Assembly: GCA_046328125.1 (NCBI GenBank)
Contig: JAXLXF010000012.1
Location: forward strand, 116,178 to 180,177
Direction of reading: 5' to 3'
DNA from: JADZEM01 sp046328125
GTDB lineage: Bacteria; Chloroflexota; UBA6077; JACCZL01
Length of the DNA stretch: 64,000 nucleotides
The position numbers were made by a program, and so were the translations under genes. How positions within the stretch are numbered: the stretch's first letter is position 1; every line of letters starts with the position of its first letter. The notes beneath the pieces are model-generated. The model did no database searches. It was not told the DNA's origin and was given only the letters and a program-made list of their open reading frames with translations. This document shows, piece by piece, positions 52,753 to 61,720 of the stretch.

Positions 52753-52880
52753 GCGTCCTCCACGGCCGGGAGCAGGGCCTCGCCGGGCGCTGCGCCAGAT
52801 GTGGAGGGATGGTAGCGTGTGCGCGGCGCGCGCTCCACACGGTGGCAGGCGACGAGCCGCCCTGCTGGGTGGCGGTACGT

Positions 52881-52913
52881 CACGGGCCGGGTCCATGCGG
52901 AGCCCGGCCCGTG
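52881..52913. other. Hairpin in the 542-bp spacer 52753-53294
   Basis: Perfect 11-bp stem CACGGGCCGGG / CCCGGCCCGTG with an 11-base loop, between the divergent flavin reductase and nfeD genes, about 130 bases upstream of the reductase start. No T-run. It may be a regulatory stem in the reductase leader. Otherwise the spacer shows no gene and no convincing riboswitch. Confidence 0.45.
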
Positions 52914-53294
52914 GTCATATCGCCCCGTCGATCCGGCCACGCGAGCTCTCTTGCCCCACCTATTGGCCCCGTCGCCAATGGCTCAGCCGGCTCTCGCTGG
53001 AGCGGGCCCGTCGTAGCCGTCCCGATCGCGGTATGTAACACCGTACCAGGAGTTTCCGGTGGTGGCAACGACTGTTTCGGTACAAACGAGCGGAGGTTGT
53101 CTTACAACCGCGTCACTGCACGCCGACACCCTGGTCCGGCGCAGACGACAGCTCTGCCTGAACGGCATCGGGGTGGCAACCCACGGTCTCGCTGGCGATT
53201 CGGACGGTTCGATGGACGGCGGCGCGTACAATAGTGGAAGAACAGGCTGCCTTTTGAACCGCTCGGCGGCGGCGCTCCGCCGACAAGGCCGACC

Positions 53295-54722
53295 GTGACA
53301 CCCAGGACTGTACGCTCGCTCCGAATCGGACTGTTCGCGGTCCTGCTTGGCCTCGGGCTGTTGGGGCTGGTCGGGGGGCTGGCAGCGGCGCCGGTCTCCG
53401 CCCAGAGCGCGCCCGGGGCCGTGCTGGTGGTCCGAACGCGCGGCGTGATCAACCCGCCGCTCGCCCACTACCTGACCCGCACCATCGACCAGGCCGAGCG
53501 TGACGGCGCGAGGCTGGTGGTGCTCCAGCTGGACACGCCGGGCGGCCTCGACACTTCGATGCGCCAGATCATTCAGCGCATCCTCGCCTCCAACGTGCCG
53601 GTCGCGGTGTACGTAGCGCCGCCCGGCAGCCGGTCCGGATCGGCCGGGGTGTACATCACCTACGCGGCCCACGTCGCGGCGATGGCCCCCAACACGAACA
53701 TCGGCTCAGCGACGCCGGTCTCGATGGGCGAGAACGGCGAGCAGCAGATGTCGGCGGAGATGCGCGCGAAGGTGACCAACGACGCCGTCGCGTACATCCG
53801 CGCGCTGGCCGAGGAGCGCGGGCGCAACGCTGACTGGGCCGAGAAAGCGGTCCGCGAAGGGGCCAACGTCACCGCCCAGGAGGCGCTGCGGACCCAGGTG
53901 GTGGACGTGGTGGCGGCGGACGAATCTGACCTGCTGCGCCAGATCGACGGGCGGACAGTCGCCACGCCGAACGGCCCGGTCACGCTCCATGTCGCGGACG
54001 CGCCGATCCAGTACGTCGAGATGGGCCTGGCCGACGCGCTCCTGCACGTCATCGGCGACCCGACCATCGCCTACATCCTGATCAGCCTGGGCACGATGGG
54101 GATGTTCTTCGAGTTGTCCAACCCGGGCAGCGTCCTGCCGGGCGTGGTCGGCGGGATCTGCCTGCTGCTCGGGTTCTACGCGTTGGGATCGCTGCCGGTG
54201 AGCTACGCCGGCCTGCTGTTGCTGGCGTTCGCCTTCCTGCTGTTCGTGGTGGACACGTTCACGCCGACGCATGGCGTCCTGACGGTCGGCGGGCTGATCG
54301 CGTTCGTGCTCGGCTCGCTGCTGCTGTTCGACGTGCCGGAGGCCGCGCCCTGGCTCAGCCTCTCGCTCTGGACGGTCGGAGCGGTGACGGCGGTGATGGC
54401 CGGCTTCTTCCTGGCCGTGGCGCGGCTGGTGGCGAAATCCCACCATCTGAAGCCTGTCACCGGCCGCGAGGCGCTGATCGGCCAGTCTGGGCGCGCCAGG
54501 ACGGCGCTGGAGCCGGACGGCATGGTGTTCGTCGAGAGCGCGCTCTGGGAGGCGACGACCGTGGACGGGCCGATCGCCACCGGCGAGTCCGTGGAAGTGG
54601 TGGCGCTGGACGGTCTGCGCCTTCTCGTCCGGCCGACCGGGGTGAGGGCTGCCCCGTCTGGCGACCGTTCGTCGGGCGCGTCGGCGGTGGGCGGCGCTCG
54701 ACCGGTTGGCGCATCCAGGTGA
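53295..54722 (+). CDS. NfeD-family membrane-bound serine protease (ClpP-class)
   Basis: 475 aa. Signal/TM1 (10-36), then a ClpP/SppA-like protease domain: GARLVVLQLDTPGGLDTSMR, GSRSGSAGVYITYAAHVAAM with nucleophile Ser116, and Lys159 in AEMRAKVTNDA, forming a Ser-Lys dyad like that of PH1510. Four to five TM helices (about 260-375) and a C-terminal NfeD OB-fold (about 385-455: GREALIGQSGRARTALEPDG). A long-form NfeD; usually acts with stomatin-like proteins in membrane quality control. No stomatin gene is next to it. Start GTG 53295. Confidence 0.93.
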   Translation: MTPRTVRSLRIGLFAVLLGLGLLGLVGGLAAAPVSAQSAPGAVLVVRTRGVINPPLAHYLTRTIDQAERDGARLVVLQLDTPGGLDTSMRQIIQRILASNVPVAVYVAPPGSRSGSAGVYITYAAHVAAMAPNTNIGSATPVSMGENGEQQMSAEMRAKVTNDAVAYIRALAEERGRNADWAEKAVREGANVTAQEALRTQVVDVVAADESDLLRQIDGRTVATPNGPVTLHVADAPIQYVEMGLADALLHVIGDPTIAYILISLGTMGMFFELSNPGSVLPGVVGGICLLLGFYALGSLPVSYAGLLLLAFAFLLFVVDTFTPTHGVLTVGGLIAFVLGSLLLFDVPEAAPWLSLSLWTVGAVTAVMAGFFLAVARLVAKSHHLKPVTGREALIGQSGRARTALEPDGMVFVESALWEATTVDGPIATGESVEVVALDGLRLLVRPTGVRAAPSGDRSSGASAVGGARPVGASR

Positions 54723-54853
54723 AGCGCGGGAGCACACTGAACGGCCGGATTCGGCGCTCGAATAGGCCCGGACTCCGAGGGACTGGGTCGGCGCTGTGCT
54801 ATCCTCCTGGTCGAAACATGCAAGTTGACGTGAGTTGACGCGAGGAGTGCGCG

Positions 54854-56137
54854 GTGAGCATCATCACGCAGATTCGTGGTCGGCAGATCCTCGATTCGCG
54901 AGGTAACCCGACGGTTGAGGTAGAAGTCACACTCGACACCGGCGTGGTCGGTCGCGCGGCGGTGCCGTCTGGCGCGTCGACTGGCGCGCACGAGGCAGTC
55001 GAGCTCCGCGACGACGACGCGGCGGTGTACGGCGGCAAGGGCGTCCTGCGCGCCATCGACAACGTGGACGGTCCGATCGCGGAAGAGTTGGTCGGGATGG
55101 ACGTGCTGAGCCAGGCCGCCATCGACCAGACTCTCGTCAAGCTGGACGGCACCCCGAACAAGGCCGCGCTCGGCGCGAACGCGATCCTCGGCGTCTCGCT
55201 GGCCTGCCTGCGGGCCGGGGCCGAAGAGGTCGGCATTCCGATCTACCGCTACCTCGGCGGGATCTCGGGACGGACGCTGCCGGTCCCGATGATGAACATC
55301 CTCAACGGCGGCAAGCACGCCGACAACAGCACCGACTTCCAGGAGTTCATGGTGCTGCCGGTTGGGGCGACCTCGTTCCGCGCCGGCTTGCAGATGGGCG
55401 CCGAGGTGTACCACGCGCTGAATCGCGTCCTGCACAAGCGTGGCCTGGGCACCAACGTCGGCGACGAGGGCGGCTTCGCGCCGAGCCTGCCAGACAACAA
55501 GGCGCCGCTCGAGCTGATCCTGGAGGCGATCGAGACGGCCGGCTACAAGCCGGGCGACGACGTCGTGCTGGGGCTGGACGTGGCGGCCACCGAGCTCTTC
55601 GAGAACGGCGAGTACATCCTGACCCGTGAGGGCTCGCGCAAGAGCGCCGCCGAAATGGTCGCCCTCTACGAGTCCCTGGTCAGCTCCTACCCCATCCTCT
55701 CGATCGAGGACGGCCTCTCCGAGGATGACTGGGAGGGCTGGAAGCTGTTGACCGAGCGGCTGGGTGAGCGGGTCCAGCTGGTGGGCGACGACCTGTTCGT
55801 GACCAACGTCAGCCGGCTGCGGCGTGGCATCGACGAGGACATCGCGAACAGCATCCTGGTCAAGGTGAACCAGATCGGGACTGTCTCCGAGACGCTGGAC
55901 GCGGTCGGGATGGCGCTCTCGGCCGGGTTCACGGCGGTGATGTCGCACCGCTCGGGCGAGACCGAGGACACGACCATCGCGGACCTGGCGGTCGGCACCA
56001 ACGTCGGGCAGATCAAGACCGGCGCGCCGGCCCGCTCCGAGCGCGTCGCAAAATACAACCAGCTGCTGCGGATCGAAGAGGAGCTCGGGGTGGCGGCGGT
56101 GTACGCCGGCCGGGCGCCGTTCGCGGACTTCGGCTGA
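54854..56137 (+). CDS. eno: Enolase
   Basis: 427 aa, normal length. ITQIRGRQILDSRGNPTVEV, PSGASTGAHEAVELRD (loop 1), GLGTNVGDEGGFAPSLPDNK, the metal ligand segment LSIEDGLSEDDWEGWK, VKVNQIGTVSETLDAV (catalytic Lys) and MSHRSGETEDTTIADLAVG. Interconverts 2-phosphoglycerate and phosphoenolpyruvate with Mg2+. GTG start at 54854 with GAGGAG upstream. It heads the lower-glycolysis cluster; 156 bases separate it from gap. Confidence 0.98.
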   Translation: MSIITQIRGRQILDSRGNPTVEVEVTLDTGVVGRAAVPSGASTGAHEAVELRDDDAAVYGGKGVLRAIDNVDGPIAEELVGMDVLSQAAIDQTLVKLDGTPNKAALGANAILGVSLACLRAGAEEVGIPIYRYLGGISGRTLPVPMMNILNGGKHADNSTDFQEFMVLPVGATSFRAGLQMGAEVYHALNRVLHKRGLGTNVGDEGGFAPSLPDNKAPLELILEAIETAGYKPGDDVVLGLDVAATELFENGEYILTREGSRKSAAEMVALYESLVSSYPILSIEDGLSEDDWEGWKLLTERLGERVQLVGDDLFVTNVSRLRRGIDEDIANSILVKVNQIGTVSETLDAVGMALSAGFTAVMSHRSGETEDTTIADLAVGTNVGQIKTGAPARSERVAKYNQLLRIEEELGVAAVYAGRAPFADFG

Positions 56138-56293
56138 GTGGGTGTGCGCATGTCGTGTGACAGGGTGAACTGGAGGCTTTTGCCATCTCGTTCGTCCTGT
56201 CAATTCCCGTACGGTGTTGGATGGATTGGCTGAATGGCCTGGGCAGACAGTGCGTCCGGGTCGTCGCGCCAGAGCTGATAGAGGAGGAGCCTG

Positions 56294-57310
56294 ATGGCGA
56301 AGGTCAAGGTCGGGATTAACGGATTCGGTCGCATCGGGCGTCAGGCGCTCAAGAACATCCTGCGCAAGCACGGCGACGCGGTCGAGGTCGTGGCGATCAA
56401 CGACCTGCTGGACACCAAGACGAACGCCCACCTGTTCAAGTACGACAGCAGCTACGGCGTCCACCCCGGCACGGTCGAGGCCCGCGACTCCAGCATCGTG
56501 ATCGACGGCAATGACATCGCGATCACCGCCGAACGCGACCCGGCCAACATCCCGTGGAAGAAGTACGGCGTGGACGTGGTCGTCGAGTCGACCGGCTTCT
56601 TCACCGACGCCAAGAAGGCGGCGGCGCACATCACCGCCGGCGCGAAGAAGGTCATCATCTCGGCGCCGGCCCGCAACGAGGACATCACCGTCGTCCTGGG
56701 CGTCAACGAGGGCAAGTACGACCCGAAGAACCACCACGTCATCTCGAACGCATCCTGCACGACGAACGGCCTGGCGCCGGTCGCGAAGGTGCTGTTCGAC
56801 AACTACGGCATCTCGAAGGGCCTGCTGACGACGGTGCACGCCTACACGAACTCGCAGCGCCTGCTGGACGTGGCGACCTCCGACCTGCGCGACGCGCGGG
56901 CAGCTGCGCTCAACATCGTGCCGTCCGCTACTGGCGCGGCGCGGGCCGTGGGCCTGGTGATCCCGGAGCTCCAGGGCAAGTTCGGCGGTATGGCGTTCCG
57001 CGTCCCGACCCCGACCGTCTCGGTGATCGACTTCACGGCGATCCTCGAGCAGAAGACCGACAAGGACGCCATCAACGCGGCGATGCAAGAGGCGGCGGAC
57101 GGCCCCCTCAAGGGCATCATGGAGTACACCGAGGAGCCGCTCGTCTCGTCCGACCTGAAGGGGAACACCCACTCCACCATCTTCAGCGCGATGGACACGC
57201 TGATGATCGGCGACGACTTCTGCAAGGTCGTCTCCTGGTACGACAATGAGTGGGGCTACGCGAACCGCCTCGCCGACATCACCGCGTACGTGGCGGAGCG
57301 CCTGGGGTAA
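56294..57310 (+). CDS. gap: Glyceraldehyde-3-phosphate dehydrogenase, type I
   Basis: 338 aa. KVGINGFGRIGRQALKNILR (NAD-binding), NASCTTNGLAPVAKV with catalytic Cys155, VHAYTNSQRLLDVATSDLRD with catalytic His, ARAAALNIVPSATGAARAVG, WYDNEWGYANRLAD. Residue 33-35 region reads NDLLDT, favouring NAD over NADP. GAGGAGGAG precedes the ATG. It is followed by pgk with a 5-base gap. Confidence 0.98.
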   Translation: MAKVKVGINGFGRIGRQALKNILRKHGDAVEVVAINDLLDTKTNAHLFKYDSSYGVHPGTVEARDSSIVIDGNDIAITAERDPANIPWKKYGVDVVVESTGFFTDAKKAAAHITAGAKKVIISAPARNEDITVVLGVNEGKYDPKNHHVISNASCTTNGLAPVAKVLFDNYGISKGLLTTVHAYTNSQRLLDVATSDLRDARAAALNIVPSATGAARAVGLVIPELQGKFGGMAFRVPTPTVSVIDFTAILEQKTDKDAINAAMQEAADGPLKGIMEYTEEPLVSSDLKGNTHSTIFSAMDTLMIGDDFCKVVSWYDNEWGYANRLADITAYVAERLG

Positions 57311-57315
57311 GCCGC

Positions 57316-58497
57316 ATGAAACGCTCGATCCGCGATCTGGACGTCGACAACAAGACCGTCCTGGTCCGGGTCGATTACAACGTGCCCCTCGATTCCGAGG
57401 GGCACGTTGCTGATGCGACCCGGATCGAGGCGACCCTGCCCACCCTTAGGTACCTCCGCGAGCACCGCTCGAAAGTCGTGCTGATGGCCCATTTCGGGCG
57501 GCCGAAGGGCCAGGTCGATCCGAAGTACAGCCTGAAGCCGGTCGCCGAGGAGCTCTCGCGTGAGCTCGGGGTGCCTGTGCCGCTGGCGCCCGACTGCGTC
57601 GGACCAGCCGTCGAGAAGATGGTGGAGGCGTTGAAGCCGGGCGACGTGCTCCTGCTCGAGAACGTCCGCTTCCATGCCGAGGAAGAGAAGAACGACGCGG
57701 CGTTCAGCAAGCAGCTGGCTTCGCTCGGAGACGTCTACGTCAACGACGCCTTCGGGGCCGCCCACCGCGCGCACGCCTCGACGGCCGGCATCGCCCAATA
57801 CCTGCCGTCGGCGGCCGGCTTCTTGATGCACAAGGAGCTGGAGGTGCTCGGCGGCATCCTGGAGAGCCCAAAGCGCCCGTTCGTCGCCATCGTCGGCGGA
57901 GCGAAGGTCTCCTCGAAGCTCGGCGTGCTGGAGAGCATGCTGCAGCGGGTGGACAAGCTGCTGATCGGCGGCGGCATGGCGAACACGTTCCTCAAGGCGC
58001 GCGGCGACGAGGTCGGGAAGTCGCTGCTGGAGGCGGACCTCGTCGGGACGGCTGCCGACCTGGACAAGCGCGCCAAAGAGAAGGGCGTCGAGCTGCTGCT
58101 GCCAGAAGACGTGGTCGTGACCGACAAAGTCGCCCCGGATGGCTCGACGGAGACGGTGGATGCGTCCGCAGTGCCGGCCGACCGGGCCATCGTGGACATC
58201 GGGCCGAAGGCGGTCGCCGCGTACACCAAGGCGCTCGACGGCGCTGGCACGGTGCTCTGGAACGGCCCGATGGGCGTCTTCGAGATCCCAGCCTTCGCTT
58301 CTGGCACGCGGGCCATCGCCCAGGCGCTCGCCGGTTCGTCGGCGACGACGGTGATCGGCGGCGGCGAATCCGTGGCGGCGGTCGAGCAGCTGGGTCTGGC
58401 CGACAAGATGACCCACATCTCGACCGGCGGCGGCGCATCATTGGAGCTGCTGGAAGGTCGGGAGCTGCCGGGGGTTGCCGCGCTGGACGACGCCTGA
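57316..58497 (+). CDS. pgk: Phosphoglycerate kinase
   Basis: 393 aa. KTVLVRVDYNVPLDSEGHVA (substrate loop), LMAHFGRPKGQVDPKYSLKP, LLLENVRFHAEEEKNDAAFS, DAFGAAHRAHASTAGIAQYL, PFVAIVGGAKVSSKLGVLES, VLWNGPMGVFEIPAFASGTR, GGGESVAAVEQLG and ISTGGGASLELLEG. Makes ATP from 1,3-bisphosphoglycerate. ATG at 57316. A perfect 14-bp inverted repeat lies in codons 21-32. Confidence 0.98.
   Translation: MKRSIRDLDVDNKTVLVRVDYNVPLDSEGHVADATRIEATLPTLRYLREHRSKVVLMAHFGRPKGQVDPKYSLKPVAEELSRELGVPVPLAPDCVGPAVEKMVEALKPGDVLLLENVRFHAEEEKNDAAFSKQLASLGDVYVNDAFGAAHRAHASTAGIAQYLPSAAGFLMHKELEVLGGILESPKRPFVAIVGGAKVSSKLGVLESMLQRVDKLLIGGGMANTFLKARGDEVGKSLLEADLVGTAADLDKRAKEKGVELLLPEDVVVTDKVAPDGSTETVDASAVPADRAIVDIGPKAVAAYTKALDGAGTVLWNGPMGVFEIPAFASGTRAIAQALAGSSATTVIGGGESVAAVEQLGLADKMTHISTGGGASLELLEGRELPGVAALDDA
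57378..57409. other. Perfect 14-bp inverted repeat inside pgk
   Basis: CAACGTGCCCCTCG and CGAGGGGCACGTTG flank the 4-base loop ATTC, covering codons 21-32 of pgk (Asn-Val-Pro-Leu...). It would form a very stable mRNA stem early in the coding sequence, between gap and the bulk of pgk. Confidence 0.85.
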
Positions 58498-58511
58498 CCG
58501 CGTCAAGGAAC

Positions 58512-58538
58512 GGTCCCGGCGACGCCGATGCCGGGACC
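58512..58538 (+). terminator. Hairpin between pgk and tpiA
   Basis: Perfect 9-bp stem GGTCCCGGC / GCCGGGACC with a 9-base loop in the 73-bp gap. No T-run, and tpiA follows on the same strand, so it is more likely an mRNA processing or stability element than a full stop. Confidence 0.5.
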
Positions 58539-58570
58539 CACACCGCGTATGACCAGAATCGAGTCTGTGG

Positions 58571-59341
58571 ATGCCTGAGAGCGCTCAGAAGCGCCGTCCG
58601 ATCGTGGCCGGCAACTGGAAGATGAACACGACGATCGACGTGGGGCTGGCGCTCGTCGATGCCCTGCGCGAACTGGTCGAGCACGAGAACGACGTTGACC
58701 GGGTGGTCTGCCCGCCCTTCGTCTCGTTGCATGCCGTCTCGGGCCGCCTCCGCGACTCCAAGATCGCGGTCGGCGCGCAGAATCTGCACTATGAGGCGAA
58801 GGGCGCGTTCACCGGTGAGGTGAGCGCGTCGATGCTGGCCGGGCTGGTCCGCTACGTCATCATCGGGCACTCCGAGCGGCGGCAGCTGTTCGGCGAGACT
58901 GACGAAACGGTGGCGAAAAAGGTTCAGGCGGCGCAGGCCGCCGGACTGCTGCCGATCCTCTGCGTGGGCGAGACGCTGGCCGAGCGGCACTGGGGCGCGA
59001 CGGAGTCGGTGCTGCGGCGGCAGGCGCACACGGCGCTCTCGGGTCTGACCGACATCTCCGGGCTGGTCGTAGCGTACGAGCCGGTCTGGGCGATTGGGAC
59101 TGGACGCGCTGCCACCGCCGACGATGCGAACGAAGGCTGCCACTTCATCCGCGTGGAGCTGGAGGCGCTGTTCGGCGAAGAGGTCGCCCAGGCGACGCGC
59201 ATCCAGTACGGCGGCAGTGTGACGCCGGACAACGCGGCGGTGCTGCTGGGCCAGCCGGACATCGACGGGGCGCTGGTCGGCGGCGCCAGCCTGGTGCCGG
59301 AGTCGTTCGCGGGCATCGTGCGGGCAGCTGCCGCCCTGTGA
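58571..59341 (+). CDS. tpiA: Triosephosphate isomerase
   Basis: 256 aa. RPIVAGNWKMNTTIDVGLAL (catalytic Lys), KGAFTGEVSASMLAGLVRYV, IIGHSERRQLFGETDETVAK (catalytic His), VVAYEPVWAIGTGRAATADD (catalytic Glu and loop 6), RIQYGGSVTPDNAAVLLGQP and IDGALVGGASL. ATG 58571. Last gene of the glycolysis cluster. Confidence 0.98.
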   Translation: MPESAQKRRPIVAGNWKMNTTIDVGLALVDALRELVEHENDVDRVVCPPFVSLHAVSGRLRDSKIAVGAQNLHYEAKGAFTGEVSASMLAGLVRYVIIGHSERRQLFGETDETVAKKVQAAQAAGLLPILCVGETLAERHWGATESVLRRQAHTALSGLTDISGLVVAYEPVWAIGTGRAATADDANEGCHFIRVELEALFGEEVAQATRIQYGGSVTPDNAAVLLGQPDIDGALVGGASLVPESFAGIVRAAAAL

Positions 59342-59387
59342 TCTGGGCGTGACCGGGTGCCCGTCAGACCCCTGCATCGCGACCTGG

Positions 59388-59499
59388 CCGTGGGTTGAAA
59401 CCCACGCCTACATTCAGTCGTCGCTCTGCGACGAACGGACTCGTTCCGGCGTGGCGTAGCCACGCACCAACGGTAGCCGTGGACTTCAGTCCACGGCTC
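59388..59499. repeat. Dispersed repeat, family B (four nested palindromes), copy 2
   Basis: Same four-palindrome order as 50353-50465: CGTGGGTTGAAACCCACG, GTCGTCGCTCTGCGACGA, GCGTGGCGTAGCCACGC, CCGTGGACTTCAGTCCACGG. It separates the convergent tpiA and yceI-like genes and ends four bases from the yceI-like stop, so it may also act as a two-way terminator. Confidence 0.92.
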
Positions 59500-59502
59500 G
59501 TG

Positions 59503-60204
59503 CTACGAGGTCTTCGCGACGAAGTCCAACTGAAGCCCGACGTTCTCGTCGACGCCAGCGACGGCCGGCACCTTCGGGACGCTGACGCCCCAGTCGGCGT
59601 ACTTGATGGTTGTCGTCGCCTGCCCCTGGAGCTGGTCGGCGGCGGTGGGGGTCACCGTCACGTCGAACGTGGTCTCACGGCTCGTGCCGCGAATCGAAAG
59701 GTCGCCGACGAGCTGGAAGGTAAAGGGCTGGCCGACGGTGGCGGTGTCCGGCAGACCGACGGCGCGGGTGGGCGTGAACGTGATGTACTCATGCTGCTCG
59801 GTCTGGAGGATCTGATTTTGGAGCATCCGGTTGCGGCTGCCTTCGTCGGTTGCCAGCGTGCGGGCGTTGATCTTGATGGTGCCCACCTGGGCGGCGTCGA
59901 GGTCGTTCAGGTTGAGGGCGATCTGGCCGGCCACCTGATTGGTGGCTCCGACCACTGTCTTCGGCGAGCCGCGCAGCACCTCGTCCACCACGAACTTCGC
60001 GGACGACGCGTTGGGGTCGATCTCGAAGACGGTCGTCGGCACGGAAGACGCGGCACTGGTCTGGGCGATCGGGGCGGCGGCGATCGGCGCGCTGGCCTCG
60101 GGCGGGGTTCGGAAGACGCTGTAGCCGACGACGGCGGCGATGGCCACCACGACCATCAGCACAGCGGTCAGGAGAAACTTCACGGGTGTGTGCTCCATCC
60201 ACAT
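59503..60204 (-). CDS. YceI-family lipid-binding protein, membrane-anchored
   Basis: 233 aa. One N-terminal membrane anchor (about 9-30, FLLTAVLMVVVAIAAVVGYS), a short Ala/Pro linker, then a YceI-like lipocalin-type barrel (about 58-233: TVFEIDPNASSAKFVVDEVL, GQIALNLNDLDAAQVGTIKI, RNRMLQNQILQTEQHEYITF, LVGDLSIRGTSRETTFDVTV). Family members bind isoprenoid or other lipids outside the membrane. ATG 60204 or 60198. Confidence 0.9.
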   Translation of the reverse strand: MWMEHTPVKFLLTAVLMVVVAIAAVVGYSVFRTPPEASAPIAAAPIAQTSAASSVPTTVFEIDPNASSAKFVVDEVLRGSPKTVVGATNQVAGQIALNLNDLDAAQVGTIKINARTLATDEGSRNRMLQNQILQTEQHEYITFTPTRAVGLPDTATVGQPFTFQLVGDLSIRGTSRETTFDVTVTPTAADQLQGQATTTIKYADWGVSVPKVPAVAGVDENVGLQLDFVAKTS

Positions 60205-60330
60205 GGTGTGGGTGTTGGTCGGGACGCACGACGTGAGTCGCGCACCCGGTGCCTGGCCTGAGTATCTCAGGCACTACTTAACCTACGGGCGGAGCAGGCT
60301 GAGAGATTGCTGAAGCGGCCGGCCTGGCGG

Positions 60331-61089
60331 TCAGTGGAGCGTCAGGCCGCCGTCCACGAAGAAGTGTGCGCCGGTCGCGAACGCGGCTTCATCCGATGCC
60401 AGGAAGATCGCGATGCCGACCAGATCCTCAGGTCGGCCAAGCCGTCCGAGCGCGGTCTGCGCCGTCAGCGCCTGACGGACGCTCTGGTCCGCGAAGATCT
60501 CGTCGGTGAGCGGCGTCTCGGTGGCGCCCGGCACGATGGCGTTGCAGCGGATGCCGTACTGGGCGTAGTCCTTGGCGATGGCTCGCGTGAGCGTCACGAC
60601 GCCGCCCTTGCTGGTGGAGTAGGCGGTGTAGCCCGCGCCCAGGCCGGCGAACGCCGTCGGCGAAGCGATGTTGACGATGACGCCGCCGCCGTTTGCCATC
60701 AGGGCGGGCAGGGCATGCTTGGAGCCGAGGAACGGGCCGCGCAGGTTGACGGCGTGGGTACGCTCCCAGACGTCGAGCGGGACGGTGTGACAGGGACCGT
60801 CCTGGCCGTGTAGCTGGATCGCGGCGTTGTTGACCATCACGCTGAGGCGGCCGAAGCGGGCCACGGCCTGCGCGATCGTCTCCTGGACGGACGCTTCGTC
60901 GGTCACGTCGGCGTGGCAGGCAACGATCCGCCCGGTATCCGAGCCGCTGGCGGTCTGCTCGGCGCCGGCCAGGTTCACGTCGGCGGCCAACACCTGGGCA
61001 CCCTCCCGTGCATACCCGAGCGCGATCTGCCGCCCGATCCCCGAGCCCGCGCCGGTGATGATGGCTACCTTGCCGTCCAGCCGCCCCAT
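60331..61089 (-). CDS. Short-chain dehydrogenase/reductase (SDR)
   Basis: 252 aa. ITGAGSGIGRQIALGYAREG (cofactor), HADVTDEASVQETIAQAV, NNAAIQLHG, catalytic Ser in NIASPTAFAG, YxxxK as YSTSKGG, IVPGATETPLTDE, and the C-terminal FFVDGGLTLH. An NAD(P)-dependent oxidoreductase of unknown substrate. The GGGAGGGGGA site favours ATG 61089 over 61104. Similar to, but distinct from, the SDR at 47957. Confidence 0.93.
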   Translation of the reverse strand: MGRLDGKVAIITGAGSGIGRQIALGYAREGAQVLAADVNLAGAEQTASGSDTGRIVACHADVTDEASVQETIAQAVARFGRLSVMVNNAAIQLHGQDGPCHTVPLDVWERTHAVNLRGPFLGSKHALPALMANGGGVIVNIASPTAFAGLGAGYTAYSTSKGGVVTLTRAIAKDYAQYGIRCNAIVPGATETPLTDEIFADQSVRQALTAQTALGRLGRPEDLVGIAIFLASDEAAFATGAHFFVDGGLTLH

Positions 61090-61145
61090 CTCTCCCCCTC
61101 CCATCCGGTCCGCTCCGGTGCTGATGGGCTACGGTAGCACAGCGG

Positions 61146-61439
61146 TCAGATCGGCGGTCCGGAGCCTCGGCTCGTATGCCAGAACGCAAGCACCTCAATG
61201 AGATCATCAGTGACGCGATAGTAGACCCAATACGTAGTGCGTGGAATGAGTTACCGCCGCACGACACATCCATGTCTGCCCAGTACACGCTCACCGATGC
61301 GAGGATGACCGATGAGCGTGACGGAAGCCTGAGCCAGTGCATGTGAGATGTAGTCTGGCGCATCAGGACGGTGCTGCGTCCACCAATGGCTCGCTTCGTT
61401 TAGCTGAGCGCGTGCGTCAGGCAGGATCTCGATTCTTAT
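61146..61439 (-). pseudogene. ParE/RelE-like toxin, copy 1, with in-frame TAA
   Basis: The frame from ATA 61439 to the TGA at 61146 encodes a toxin of 97 codons interrupted by one TAA at 61251-61253 (codon 63). Before the stop: IRIEILPDARAQLNEASHWW, TQHRPDAP, IGERVLGRHGCVVRR; after it: LIPRTTYWVYYRVTDD, LIEVLAFWHTSRGSGPPI. It aligns along its length with the intact copy 2 (61995-62279), where the stop position is His (VRRHLLRRTRYWLYYRV). The first codon ATA overlaps the antitoxin TAA, as in copy 2. The toxin is probably inactive. Confidence 0.8.
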
Positions 61440-61690
61440 GACGGGCCTCGCTCGATCGCGCGGAGCTCTGCGAGCACTTGCTCCAGCGGAACGCCTTCGC
61501 CGCGATCCGCCTGCGCGATGGCCTCATCGAGCTCTGCCTCCATCTCCGGCGTCAGCTCGGGGCCGCCGTCGTGCTCGACGTCGATGGTGACTTTGACGAG
61601 CGAGCCTTCAATCAGGTCAATGTCATCAAGCCGGTCGTCATCGACGACGATCTTGCCGTCGACGACTCGTCCGGTAGTCTCGATCTGCAT
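61436..61690 (-). CDS. Antitoxin-like protein, copy 1
   Basis: 84 aa. The N-terminus is a short beta domain (MQIETTGRVVDGKIVVDDDR, EGSLVKVTIDVE) resembling DUF104/AbrB-like antitoxins; the C-terminal half is helical and acidic (LTPEMEAELDEAIAQADRGE, VPLEQVLAELRAIE), suited to wrap a toxin. Paralogous to 62276-62509 (LTPEMEAELEEAAARLDRGE). It may still be made even though its toxin is broken. ATG at 61690 follows the oppF-tail remnant. Confidence 0.72.
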   Translation of the reverse strand: MQIETTGRVVDGKIVVDDDRLDDIDLIEGSLVKVTIDVEHDGGPELTPEMEAELDEAIAQADRGEGVPLEQVLAELRAIERGPS

Positions 61691-61720
61691 GCGGGATACC
61701 CCTTGGCCGGGCTGCTGCTC

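Noticed and set aside
54203..57172. 989-codon open frame on the minus strand
   Set aside because: It runs antisense to nfeD, eno and gap, all with clear family motifs.
59395..60261. Plus-strand open frame over the second family B repeat
   Set aside because: Repeat translation followed by antisense of the YceI gene.
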